Assembly (NCBI GenBank): GCA_001839685.1
Contig: MLAK01000872.1
Span: forward strand, 1 to 52,357
DNA: 52,357 bases
Direction: 5' to 3'
Source: Tritrichomonas foetus
Taxonomy: Eukaryota; Parabasalia; Tritrichomonadida; Tritrichomonadidae
Shown here one piece after another: positions 19,895 through 29,327 of the stretch (position 1 is the stretch's first letter; each line of letters opens with the position of its first letter). Below the pieces are notes generated by a model. The model searched no databases, was not told the DNA's origin, and was given only the letters and a program-made list of their open reading frames with translations. Both the position numbers and the translations under genes were made by a program.

Positions 19895-20707
19895 TCAAGC
19901 ATATGTTGTTCCATCGGGAAGAAGGAATTCTGAAACTGTTGTAAAGCTAGGCGCTTCTTCTTCTGTTTCATATGTCTGTGTTCGATTAAGTGAAGGGTTA
20001 ATTTTCACTGATCGATTCATACTCGTATTCATGTTGTTGTGGTTTTCATTATTGTTGTTCATGGTATTCATACCATAATCAATGTTGTACTCACCATTAT
20101 TGCTATCAAGAGGCCTATCACAGCTATCAATATTGTGTTCGCGTGAATTATTTTGTTTCGAAGGTTTCGGAATTGGCCTTTCAGCAAATTTTATTGTTTC
20201 CAATTTCAATGTTTCATTCGAACTCAGCCTTTTCATTCTTTTGGCAAATTCAGAAAAATCTCGATTTAAATCATCTCTCATGATTTTCATTTGATTTCCG
20301 GTCGTAAAGTTCAATTTTCTGAGTGGCTTGTTTTCAACTGGAGGACGAGGCTTCACTCCAAGATCGAACGATTCATTAATTTTTCCAATATCAAGCGAGA
20401 AATCTGGAAATGGCGATAATGCGGGTACTTCTGGAGCGCTTATGTTTGTGCTAAATTGAGGAAGTTGAACACTTTTTGGAGGTGGGCTCATAAATGTCGG
20501 CTGTGGCGAGCGCTGGCTGTTTTCATAACTAGGCGAATTCGTATTATTGATGTTTTTGTTTACAGTTTGTGGAGGGTTATATTGCCTTTGTGGGGCAGCT
20601 GGCGGGTCTGAAAAAAGATTTGATTGCATTGCACGACGGCGGTTTTCCGCAACTACTTCTGGCATTATTGATGGTCCCCATGCTGGCGATTTCGATTCTT
20701 CAGTCAT
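19895..20707 (-). CDS. disordered Pro/Asn-rich protein, 270 aa
   Basis: Not recognised. The chain is dominated by Pro, Ser and Asn (for example SPQPTFMSPPPKSVQLPQFS), so it is mostly disordered. A likely helix lies at about residues 140-175 (MKIMRDDLNRDFSEFAKRMK), and a basic segment is near residue 24 (ENRRRAMQ). An Asn/Met-rich run (MNTMNNNNENHNNMNTSMN) precedes the acidic C-terminus. It has an ATG start with TCATTTTGA immediately upstream, a trichomonad-type initiator. It probably serves as an adaptor or scaffold with short linear motifs (inference). Confidence 0.7.
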   Translation of the reverse strand: MTEESKSPAWGPSIMPEVVAENRRRAMQSNLFSDPPAAPQRQYNPPQTVNKNINNTNSPSYENSQRSPQPTFMSPPPKSVQLPQFSTNISAPEVPALSPFPDFSLDIGKINESFDLGVKPRPPVENKPLRKLNFTTGNQMKIMRDDLNRDFSEFAKRMKRLSSNETLKLETIKFAERPIPKPSKQNNSREHNIDSCDRPLDSNNGEYNIDYGMNTMNNNNENHNNMNTSMNRSVKINPSLNRTQTYETEEEAPSFTTVSEFLLPDGTTYA

Positions 20708-20716
20708 TCAAAATGA
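20708..20716 (-). promoter_or_regulatory. initiator-like motif at gene start
   Basis: On the minus strand TCATTTTGA abuts the ATG. It fits the trichomonad initiator TCA-Py-(T/A)-T-Py, which normally lies within about 20 nt of the start codon. It supports the chosen start. Confidence 0.5.
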
Positions 20717-21393
20717 ATCAAAAAATACAAACAAGATATCCTAAACGTCTCCCCAAATAACGTGTGGAAAAAATTGATTGTATCCGGCCAAGTAAATTAT
20801 TCAAAAATGACAGCTTTTTCCATATTTATTTGGCTGAATTTCTGAACTCTTATAGTATTCCGAAGGTTCTCAAATGAATCGATGAATCATCTTAATTTAT
20901 ATTTTACAAAACCCTAGAGTTCAGAATTTTCTGTGAAATTTCAATAATCTAAAGAAATAGCAAAAATAGCAATATCTTGATTTGGTTGTGACTAATCCAG
21001 TATAATTTTATGTTATTTCATTTTCGAATTTAATATGTTTAAATCATCCTTTTATAGCTAAATTTTAATAGAATTCGAAGTTTTCACACATCCATTTGGA
21101 AGAAAATTTGTGTCATACTCTTTCTTTATTTCCATTTAATCATTAATCAAACATTGAATCATTTATTTCTTAATTTTATGAATTATTTAATAAGATATGA
21201 TGATCCTTTCTCATCTTTCAATTCACAATAATTTATAAAGATCAAAGTGAAAATACAGAAAAGTTTTCCATCTGATTCAGAAAGTTATTTCAAAAAATGA
21301 GGCAAATAGAATCATTTTGAAAGAAAAATAAGAAATCTTGTGAAAATATTGTCTCAAACAAATAACCAACCAGAAGAAAACTCAAAGATCTTG
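20717..21393. other. divergent intergenic region
   Basis: About 680 bp between divergent genes. A TCATTTTGA motif lies at 21312-21320, about 75 bp before the + strand ATG at 21394, and a 7-codon frame (ATGAGG...TGA) begins at 21297. No other feature is seen. Confidence 0.35.
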
Positions 21394-22110
21394 ATGAACA
21401 TCGAAAACAATGCAAATTTTGCACCGAAATTTACCATACGTTCATTTCAAATAACAGCCAACCTTTTCTTTGGTAGTTTCACCATGCTTTTATGGGTGGT
21501 CGATTTTTTTAGATTTTTCGGTTCAATGTTCGTTATTGCGAGCGTTATTTTCATCATATCGGGAAACGGAGTTGAATGCTGGATCATATTTATTTCATAT
21601 TCAGCCCGAGTTTTGATTCCATTCAACAAATTAATTTTATATTCGGTTTTAATCTTTATCGGAGTTGTAATTTATGGCGTTTTGGCAGGGAAGGAGGACG
21701 GATTTACTTCTTTTTCAGTCGCTGCTGTTTGCGTTCAAGCATTATATTTGGCTTTCGGCTATTTCATGATATGGAGAAATAATAAGGCCATTAGAGAAGG
21801 CTCACTTTCACCTATAAACAATACAAATCAAAATTGTCCTGCAAATGAAAATGAAATAGTGAACAACTACGCTCCAGAAATGCCGCCAAGCGATGATGAA
21901 ATTTTTTCTGCAATTTCAGAAGATGAAAGTGAAATGAAAAAGAAATATGAAGAAAATAAAGAATTCATTGAAGATGGATATGACAAAATCCTGCTTTACC
22001 CAGAAAAAATTAAATTTCAGAATGAAATTATTGGAGTTGTGGCAGAAACAGCGAATCCATATGATATTCGTGAGTCAGAATTGAATCCATCAGTATCATA
22101 TGTTGTTTGA
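21394..22110 (+). CDS. four-pass membrane protein with acidic cytosolic tail
   Basis: 238 aa from the first ATG (21394); the frame extends upstream to a GTG at 21340, which I do not accept as a eukaryotic start. Residues ~15-140 contain about four hydrophobic segments (SFTMLLWVVDFFRFF; MFVIASVIFIISG; LILYSVLIFIGVVIYGVLAG; AAVCVQALYLAFGYFMIW). Then a ~100-residue acidic tail follows with clustered Asp/Glu/Ser (SDDDEIFSAISEDESE-like). The size and layout recall small Golgi/endosomal four-pass proteins of the TVP type, but this is only a shape resemblance. There is no cleavable signal peptide. Confidence 0.7.
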   Translation: MNIENNANFAPKFTIRSFQITANLFFGSFTMLLWVVDFFRFFGSMFVIASVIFIISGNGVECWIIFISYSARVLIPFNKLILYSVLIFIGVVIYGVLAGKEDGFTSFSVAAVCVQALYLAFGYFMIWRNNKAIREGSLSPINNTNQNCPANENEIVNNYAPEMPPSDDEIFSAISEDESEMKKKYEENKEFIEDGYDKILLYPEKIKFQNEIIGVVAETANPYDIRESELNPSVSYVV

Positions 22111-23096
22111 ATTCTTTTGTTGTGAATTTTTTGTTTTTTTATATATTATTATTTTTCAATTTTGAAATATAATGTATATTAGACGGAATATTTAATAAAC
22201 GGAATCTCACCAAAATATTTATTTATATATTTATTGAAAAAATGATGTTCCATTGTCTTTCTATTCATATAGAGTCTTCACCCGACTATTATTAACAATA
22301 AATTTATTGGAAAGAACCATTTGAATTTTTCCTATTTTGAACAAACTTATATGATGTCTTGGTCATACAGTGGTGCACATGTTTAATAATAATCTACCAA
22401 CAAATTAGTGATCAAAGAAAATTTGAAAATAACATTGTTGGAAATATTTGCAATCCCTTTAATCTTTCTAACTTTTATCTTTTTCAAATGAAAGGCCCAA
22501 AGCCTATTCGTGAGATTTAACAACCAATCTCCAGAAAATGAATTATCAAGCTCTCCAGAATTAGCAGGCGGATTTTTCTACTAAAAGAAATGGAATTAAT
22601 AGATTGTCAAAAAGAGATAGAAGATCACCAAAGGCCCAAAAGAAAATGATTTCCATTCTTTAATGTGATGAAACATCTATTTCGACATCAAATCATATCA
22701 TACTCGTAGGTTCGATGAAATATCGAGATCTACACATTTTTCTATTTATGAATCATTTCTTTGCATTTTGGTTCATCTTTCTATTTGTTTCAATTTCCAA
22801 AACACATAAGAAGATGAAATCATTTCTAAAAGACAAGAAATCTATTTTATGATTTTAAATAAATAAATAATGAAACATTAATTAAAAATATAATTCATCA
22901 ATCAACATTATTTTTAATCTTTCAAGCAAACAATCATTTTATACTTTTTCCTTTTTAAGGAAGGTGTTTTTAATATTTCATTCCTTATAACCCTAATGTC
23001 ATATAATAGTAGATAACTTTTTCTTTGTAATTCTGGAAATCAAGAAATTAAATCTAAAATTTTGTGATTCGAACAAAGGTAAACAAGAAGAGATGT
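22111..23096. other. gene-free spacer, about 1 kb
   Basis: A/T-rich sequence between convergent genes. No gene, RNA or bounded repeat is identified. Confidence 0.45.
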
Positions 23097-23402
23097 TTAT
23101 TCATCATCAAAAGTAGACATGTGAATGATCTCATCAATCTCATCGAGTGTTTTCTGGTAATTTTCAAACGATTCATTATCAGAGTGAATTTCGTTTTCCT
23201 CTGTACATGTCCCATATTTGGCATCATGCCATGCCTGAGCAGAAGGATCAAGAGTTTTTATCTTCATGAATGTTTTAGCTTTGTTTATGTTTTCTGTTTC
23301 TGGAAAAATTCTGCGGCAGCACTTCGGTCGTTCAACGAGATATGTTCCATCAGGTCTTGTAAACAAGTAGATCTTTCTTCCAACATAAAGAAACTCATCC
23401 AT
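23097..23402 (-). CDS. small acidic hypothetical protein, 101 aa
   Basis: Starts at ATG 23402 (MDEFLYVGRKIYLFTRPDGT), with TCATTCCA immediately before it. The frame is open for 16 codons upstream but only from a TTG. The first ~75 residues contain a beta-like segment (IYLFTRPDGTYLVER) and a Cys pair (PKCCRRIF). The C-terminal 30 residues are strongly acidic (ESFENYQKTLDEIDEI). No family is recognised. The initiator-like motif, balanced composition and lack of stops suggest a real small gene. Confidence 0.55.
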   Translation of the reverse strand: MDEFLYVGRKIYLFTRPDGTYLVERPKCCRRIFPETENINKAKTFMKIKTLDPSAQAWHDAKYGTCTEENEIHSDNESFENYQKTLDEIDEIIHMSTFDDE

Positions 23403-23410
23403 TGGAATGA
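23403..23410 (-). promoter_or_regulatory. initiator-like motif at gene start
   Basis: Minus-strand TCATTCCA directly before the ATG at 23402 fits the trichomonad initiator pattern, and it favours this start over the upstream TTG. Confidence 0.5.
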
Positions 23411-23861
23411 AATTCTGACATAATTTTTTGATGCAAACAAACCTTGTCAATCTCTAAACTCAATAAAAAATACATGTAAATTATAGTGGTATTTTTAGAC
23501 TCTTCGAAACATTTTACAAAACTGATATAGATTTCTCTACTTTTCTCTCGAGAAAATATTTCAATTAGACTTAAATTACAAAAAGTGATAATAATACATA
23601 TTTCCCATGAAACAAAATTGATGTGAAAGTCCAATAAAGGCAAAAAGTGGAAAAAAAAAAGAATGATTTGAATTTTATTTGACTTGTAGGTTCTTTGGGC
23701 CATTAGAGGAGGCAATATGAGTGAATACAGCTCTGATTCGCTACACTTCTCCTCTCAAAGTCACATCATATTTAGCATTTTTATTGCCAAAAAGCATTGC
23801 TTCTCTGAAAAAAGTCCTTCCATAAAAGGAATGATAGTTTGAAAAATGGTTTCTACAAAGA

Positions 23862-23943
23862 TTATACCTCTGCACCACGACCAAACATAAAAAAAAATTC
23901 AATTACGTTTGGCTTAAATTTTGGTTGTAATGCAAATGTATAA
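23862..23943. repeat. small inverted repeat with a dispersed 25-bp motif
   Basis: Arms at 23862-23886 (core CCTCTGCACCACGACCAAAC) and 23920-23943 (TTTGGTTGTAATGCAAATGT) are imperfect reverse complements. A third related copy, GTTTGGTCGTAATGCAGAGG, is at 40353-40372. It may be a very short MITE-like element or a protein-binding repeat. Confidence 0.5.
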
Positions 23944-24234
23944 AAAAGCTCTTTTCTATCACAAAGTGTATCCAAAAATGGGTTGTCATTCTATTTAGCT
24001 TTATATTCGACCTTTTTTGGATTTCCTTTTTAGCATAATTTCGAAAGATAGATTGTGAAACCATAATATTATTTATTAATATTGTTTAATTAACAATTAA
24101 CATAGTCAGGCATACTAGTGTTGTGATGAGTACACAATACTAAGTCATGCAGTATTTGTTAAATATTACAAAAAGAATGAATAAATTTCACAATTCGAAA
24201 TTCGCAGATTAAAAGATCACAAACGTTTTCCAAA

Positions 24235-24801
24235 TTATGGAAGATCAAGCATAATTTTTTCTGGCACTTTTTCATACATTCTTCTTGTGACTTTCATCAC
24301 TTTTCTGAGCCCGCCTTCAAAAATTGGACCGAGACGGCTTAGATTACTGTCTAAATTGAATCTAATAATTGGCGGTTCAGTGAATTTCATGTATGACTCT
24401 TTTCCATGAACCACTTCGACTTTTACGGTGATTTCAAATGCAGATGCCAAAAATCTGCACTTTGTAACAGTCGGCGTGTCTGTGTAAAGAAGTCCCATCA
24501 ATCTAGACGACTGGACATATTCATCAGTTGAGCCAAGAGCGTTTACATTGAGATTAAATTCGAGTTCAAATTCGGCGTTGCCATTATATCGTAAAACTAG
24601 AGCAAATTCTTGTTCGTTCAAATGGAGGGAAATAATTTTTGATAATGCGACATGTGGCGGTTCGTCACCGAGAGTCATTCCTCTCAATCTTATTTTTGAT
24701 TCAAGCATTGGATGAAAGGTTGGCGGTAAGTTTGTGATAATCGAGCGAACTTTTTCGGCGATGAAAGGAGTGAGAGCAGCCCAATCGAATTGTAATGACA
24801 T
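24235..24801 (-). CDS. SMP-domain lipid-transfer protein, Mdm12-like
   Basis: 188 aa. The start MSLQFDWAALTPFIAEKVRS and the following 'LESKIRLRGMTLGDEPPHVAL' match the entry of Mdm12/SMP domains (ms.di.W..l.....l...i...l......p.fi..l.v..f.lG..pP.v.i). The rest alternates in beta-strand fashion (EFALVLRYNGNAEFELEFNLNVN) and ends in a helix (GLRKVMKVTRRMYEKVPEK), consistent with a complete SMP tubular lipid-binding fold. Known role: SMP proteins move phospholipids at membrane contacts; Mdm12 is a soluble part of ERMES joining ER and mitochondria. In this organism the partner would be the hydrogenosome (inference). There is no membrane span or signal, as in Mdm12. It is shorter than yeast Mdm12 (~270 aa), lacking an insert. 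It is divergent from the pseudocyclase gene. Confidence 0.65.
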   Translation of the reverse strand: MSLQFDWAALTPFIAEKVRSIITNLPPTFHPMLESKIRLRGMTLGDEPPHVALSKIISLHLNEQEFALVLRYNGNAEFELEFNLNVNALGSTDEYVQSSRLMGLLYTDTPTVTKCRFLASAFEITVKVEVVHGKESYMKFTEPPIIRFNLDSNLSRLGPIFEGGLRKVMKVTRRMYEKVPEKIMLDLP

Positions 24802-25149
24802 GCCACTGATTTCGAATTATTTAATAAATTCTAAACATCCGATCATATTTTTGTTTCTTCACTTTTTTATTGTTTATTTGGTCGAATGGTAATATTAACT
24901 TTTTGTTAAATTATGTTCATCGTCGATATCTTCAACCAGTTATCTTCACAAATATGAGACGCATAGAAACGTATCAGAATTTTGTAATTATTAATCAATT
25001 GAAATATTTGAATAATTCTTTGAATATCTTTCCTCAAAAAGTTCACGTTTCATTGAACCTCTTAGAAACTAAAATCAGTTTTGAGAAATCTGAATAACCT
25101 AATTGAGAGATTATCGTAATTAAAACTTTAATAAAAACAAGGTTTGGAT

Positions 25150-28100
25150 ATGAAAAGGCTTGGTGCCAATTCTCTTACAATAAAAATGCGGGCCTTCGCG
25201 CACCTTGATTTTGTTCAAACCATTGAAGATATTTTATTCGTTGCTTCGTCCCATTCAGTCGCAAATATAATTGTCTCGATCATTTTCTATTTGTTTTTAA
25301 TCCTCGACTCTATTCTGCTCATTGTCCGATCAGGAAGTACAGCTCGAACAAACAAATTCAATGCCTATGACGTTATTTTCTATCTCACAACATTCACACT
25401 CGAAAATCCAACTTTATCGGAAATCAATATTGTCCGGACAACAACTCTAGTATTTCTTATCTGCTATTTTATTATTGTTCTTGTGATTATTATTTTGAAA
25501 GTGTACGATTTTCCATTTTTGCGAAGTTTATTTGTTTTTCTTGCTTTTTATACAATTCCATGCACTTTTCCTGCACTTTTTAATAGTATTATGATTACTT
25601 ATGAAGGAGTCTCAAATTACGATTTGTTATCATCAGTGATATTTTTTTTACATTGTTTTCTTGTTTTATTTATTGGATTTATTATTTCAGTGAGCTTGTT
25701 TTCCCCGATGTTTATGAACCATCCCTTCAATATAGTTAGACCTACTCAAAGCGCGATCTTTTTTACTTATATAATAATTTATACACATACAATCATTTCT
25801 GAAGAACCATGGGTTGTATATTTACGAGTAATATGCGCATGCTTAGTCTTTATTTATTGTTTGGTACAGCCTCCATATTTATCTCGGATTGAAAATTTTC
25901 TATTGTATACTTTTTTAACTATTGAAATATTCACTTGCTTTTTATATTTGTTTGTTGAACATAGATCTGAGAGGCTCCAGTATTTAAGTTATTCAATTCC
26001 AATATGTATTGCTTTTTCATTACTTTTAGTCTTTTTCATTTTTCCTTTTTTAGTTTTTCCATGTGGCTTTATTCCGAAAGAAATAACAGCCTTTTACTCA
26101 AATAATATACAAAAATGTAAATCAATGATTGAATCCATGAATGTCTCAGATGTTTCTCAACAAAACAGTCGAATATTAATCATTATTTCTTTATATTTAA
26201 GATGTAATAATACTTTTGACTTAGTTAGTCTTTATCAGCAAAGGCTGACTCATATTTACGAATCTATCTTTATTTGGATTACAAACAGTAGATTAAACTC
26301 ATGGCGAGACTGTGTATCAAGCAGACTTCTCAAACAAGCTCACTTTTTCGAAAATCGAATTCAAGAAAATACTGAAAAATTCTGGGCAAATGTTTTACAT
26401 TCCAATATAAATATTCTACCCGAAATAGCAAGTCAAATTGGTCGAGATCGTTATAGATTACTTAAATACTCATGTTTCCTCAGTCGAAAATTCCCAACAA
26501 TTAATTTTCCTAGAGAAATTACAGAAAGAAACAAACAAGGTTTTTGTTTTAAATTCGTGAATAATTTGAATGGCTTTGATTTTTTATTATTTCTTTCTTT
26601 CTGTTGTTTTCTTATCGGACATGCATTAATTTTAGCAGCAGGTACTCAATATTCCGATTTTATCCAAAAATTCTTTGTTGTTCGAAATTTTGCAACTGGC
26701 TATTTGGTTGTACTTTCAGATGTTTGGGAAGAAACACTTCGACCAAACATAACAGGTCATTGGGGTGATATGATGAGATATTATAAGGAATTCATGACTT
26801 TTGGATTCACTGATTATTCTGAACCTTTACGTTATTTAGTTGGAAATTTCACAATAATTGCGCCAAAACTTGAAGATTATATTCATTATCGAATGATCAA
26901 TGATAATTTTGAATTTACTGCACAAACATTCCCTTTTTCAGAAAGTACAACAATGTTACAAATCTTAGATGAAACATTTATTTATATTTATAATATTTTT
27001 ACTGATTTAACACAAAAGCAAATCATTATTTGTAATATTTACATATTTTCAGTATTAATTTTATTTCCAATAGTTTTAATTTTCGCAATAATTGCCTATA
27101 TTATTGCTTTAAGGCGCCGAACTATTTTATTCTTTGAGTCTTTCCGAACAGTGAATAAAACAGCTGTTTCGAAACTATGCACAAATCTTCAAACAAAAAC
27201 AGCACATCGAAAACGTTTTCATTTTTGTAGATCTTTACCAGCAGTAACAACTTATGTTACTTTTCTTATTGTATCTATATTCATTTTAATTCTTTTATTA
27301 TTTTTCAATCAACAAAATGACGATTTTAATCATAATGAAATTCGATACATTACGTATGGTTTTTCTGAAATCCAAAGAATTGATATTTGGTTAGATTCAA
27401 TAGTTACTCATTATGCATTTAAAGATTTTAATTCAAGCTATTCAAGCATTTCACAGATATCACTTATTACATGTGATCGAATTATTGACAAAACTCGTAG
27501 AAATGCAACTTTGCAAGAATTCAGTGTTTTAATTTCAGATGAATTATTGGATAATATTGGTGCTTACCTGATATCTGATGAAATGGCTCCTTATTCAAGT
27601 TGGCAACGAATTCTTTATGATTCATTGAATCGAACTTATTATAAATTTAATGATTTTAATTATTTAACCCATTTTCATGTTGCTCGCTTTTTGGTATTCT
27701 TCGTATGTGCTTTCGTTGTTTATAGTTGGATTATTTATATTTTATTAGAAATTACTCCATTTTATAAAGCAGAACAAAAAGAATTCTTATTAAAAGCAGA
27801 AGAAGCTAATATTATTCATCAATTCCGCCTTCAAAAAGTGAAAGATTCTCAATTTCCACTCCAATTTTATCAAGTTGATGAAAATCTACGAATTTTATTT
27901 GCTTCAAATTCCGCAAAGAAAGATTATCAAGTTGGTTCGAAATTAAAATTAAATGGAATGATCAAAACTGAAATAGAGAAAATGAAAAGTGATACTTCTC
28001 AAAATTATCAAATTTTGAAAACAGGTGATTCAACAATTTATCTTGTTCCTACTTATGATTTTACTTTGAAAAGAGTTGATCTTGATAGTGTTTTGATTAT

Positions 28101-28764
28101 AAATCGAAATGATATTAAATCAAATATAACAAAAGAATCATATTATAAACTTTTTTATAATGTTTATCCACTTTACACTGATATTAATTCGACATTCCCG
28201 ATTGTTTTGGATTCATCTATGAAACAATTTTTGATTCTTTTGTTAAAAATAAAAGGTTTTAATGAATGGGCTGAAACTCAACCAGCTGATGTTGTTTGTA
28301 ATTATCGAAGACAATTAAGTCAATTAGTGTTTGAAAAGTGTCGTGATAATGAATATTTCTGTAGAATTAGAGAATTAAGTGATACTATTGTAATGGCAAT
28401 GAGACATGATATAAAAGCAGTCACATTAATGTGGAGAATTATAGAATTTACTTCAAGCTTTGCAAATGAACTCTTAAAATTGATTTATTTGTTGAATAAT
28501 GATTTTGGTGTCGACTTTAAGGTTCTTGTGATGCTTTATAAAACTGTGGAACCAAAAACTTTACTTGGAAATTTGAGAATGCAACAAGCAGACTTCAAAA
28601 GCGATGCAATTTCACGCGCTGAAGAATTTTCCAAAAATTGCATCAATGGAGCAATTAACTATACTTCACAAAATATTGAAAGAATGATGGTTCCAAGTAC
28701 AACAAAAGTGAAAACAAGCTACACAGCGAATGGTGAAATGTATGAAATTTCTCTTGTGGTGTAA
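25150..28764 (+). CDS. polytopic membrane protein with degenerate nucleotide-cyclase domain
   Basis: 1,204 aa from ATG 25150 (the frame opens two codons earlier at a TTG). About 10 or more hydrophobic spans lie in two blocks: residues ~30-315, then ~480-500, 645-680, 700-725 and 860-885. Next comes a PAS-like segment (QFYQVDENLRILFASNSAKK) at ~905-1000. The last ~190 residues align by eye with class III nucleotide cyclases. LLLKIKGFNEWAETQ corresponds to F.D..GFTew, RELSDTIVMAMR to the GD.yMa.. region, and TLLGNLRMQQADFKSDAISR to the G.lG....fd..G..vN.a region. The first metal Asp is Lys, and the catalytic Asn/Arg pair of N.aaR is replaced (SRAEEF). One Asp (in LSDT) remains. So it looks like a pseudocyclase with the architecture of trichomonad receptor cyclases. 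Confidence 0.75.
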   Translation: MKRLGANSLTIKMRAFAHLDFVQTIEDILFVASSHSVANIIVSIIFYLFLILDSILLIVRSGSTARTNKFNAYDVIFYLTTFTLENPTLSEINIVRTTTLVFLICYFIIVLVIIILKVYDFPFLRSLFVFLAFYTIPCTFPALFNSIMITYEGVSNYDLLSSVIFFLHCFLVLFIGFIISVSLFSPMFMNHPFNIVRPTQSAIFFTYIIIYTHTIISEEPWVVYLRVICACLVFIYCLVQPPYLSRIENFLLYTFLTIEIFTCFLYLFVEHRSERLQYLSYSIPICIAFSLLLVFFIFPFLVFPCGFIPKEITAFYSNNIQKCKSMIESMNVSDVSQQNSRILIIISLYLRCNNTFDLVSLYQQRLTHIYESIFIWITNSRLNSWRDCVSSRLLKQAHFFENRIQENTEKFWANVLHSNINILPEIASQIGRDRYRLLKYSCFLSRKFPTINFPREITERNKQGFCFKFVNNLNGFDFLLFLSFCCFLIGHALILAAGTQYSDFIQKFFVVRNFATGYLVVLSDVWEETLRPNITGHWGDMMRYYKEFMTFGFTDYSEPLRYLVGNFTIIAPKLEDYIHYRMINDNFEFTAQTFPFSESTTMLQILDETFIYIYNIFTDLTQKQIIICNIYIFSVLILFPIVLIFAIIAYIIALRRRTILFFESFRTVNKTAVSKLCTNLQTKTAHRKRFHFCRSLPAVTTYVTFLIVSIFILILLLFFNQQNDDFNHNEIRYITYGFSEIQRIDIWLDSIVTHYAFKDFNSSYSSISQISLITCDRIIDKTRRNATLQEFSVLISDELLDNIGAYLISDEMAPYSSWQRILYDSLNRTYYKFNDFNYLTHFHVARFLVFFVCAFVVYSWIIYILLEITPFYKAEQKEFLLKAEEANIIHQFRLQKVKDSQFPLQFYQVDENLRILFASNSAKKDYQVGSKLKLNGMIKTEIEKMKSDTSQNYQILKTGDSTIYLVPTYDFTLKRVDLDSVLIINRNDIKSNITKESYYKLFYNVYPLYTDINSTFPIVLDSSMKQFLILLLKIKGFNEWAETQPADVVCNYRRQLSQLVFEKCRDNEYFCRIRELSDTIVMAMRHDIKAVTLMWRIIEFTSSFANELLKLIYLLNNDFGVDFKVLVMLYKTVEPKTLLGNLRMQQADFKSDAISRAEEFSKNCINGAINYTSQNIERMMVPSTTKVKTSYTANGEMYEISLVV

Positions 28765-29327
28765 TTCAATTTATATCAATTATATATATATATATATAAT
28801 TGTATAATGATCTTGTATGTTTGATAGTTCATTTGTTATTATACATTTGTTTTGTTCATTTATTGAACTCTATGTTATTATTATTAAATCGGTTTAGATA
28901 CAAATTGTTTCTTTTTTATTGTAATTTATCTAGCTTTTTATCATTTTGGTGATTTATTTGAGAATAATACATTTTAAATTTTTAAGAAAATTCATCATAA
29001 TGAAGGTGATTGCACTTTTTTAAAAGAAATATGACCCTATATCAATTATTTTTAGGGAAAATAAAATCAAGAAAAATGACTTGCATAATAGAAATGAGTA
29101 AACTTTCCTTTCATAAAAATAGATGAGTAATTTTCATTTATAGAAATCCATTCCCGTAAATTAACATAGAAAACTTTTTTTCCGGTTTTTTTCCAAAAGA
29201 ATTTTTATTAATAATAAGCTTATATACTCATTCAATGTCTCAACTTTTTCAATTCATTCCATGGCAGCCGTTTAGAGTTTTAATCGGAGCTTTTTCAATT
29301 TAATTAATTATTTAACATTCGTTGAGT
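28765..29327. other. intergenic spacer with (TA)n microsatellite
   Basis: A (TA)n run at about 28780-28798 directly follows the pseudocyclase gene. The rest is A/T-rich with no gene. Confidence 0.5.

Noticed and set aside
23395..23715. 106-codon minus-strand frame overlapping the small acidic gene
   Set aside because: It is Phe/Ile/Ser-rich in A/T-rich spacer, in another frame, and without an initiator.
24870..25097. 75-codon + strand frame before the pseudocyclase gene
   Set aside because: It begins with TTG, has no recognisable domain, and lies in the promoter interval of divergent genes.
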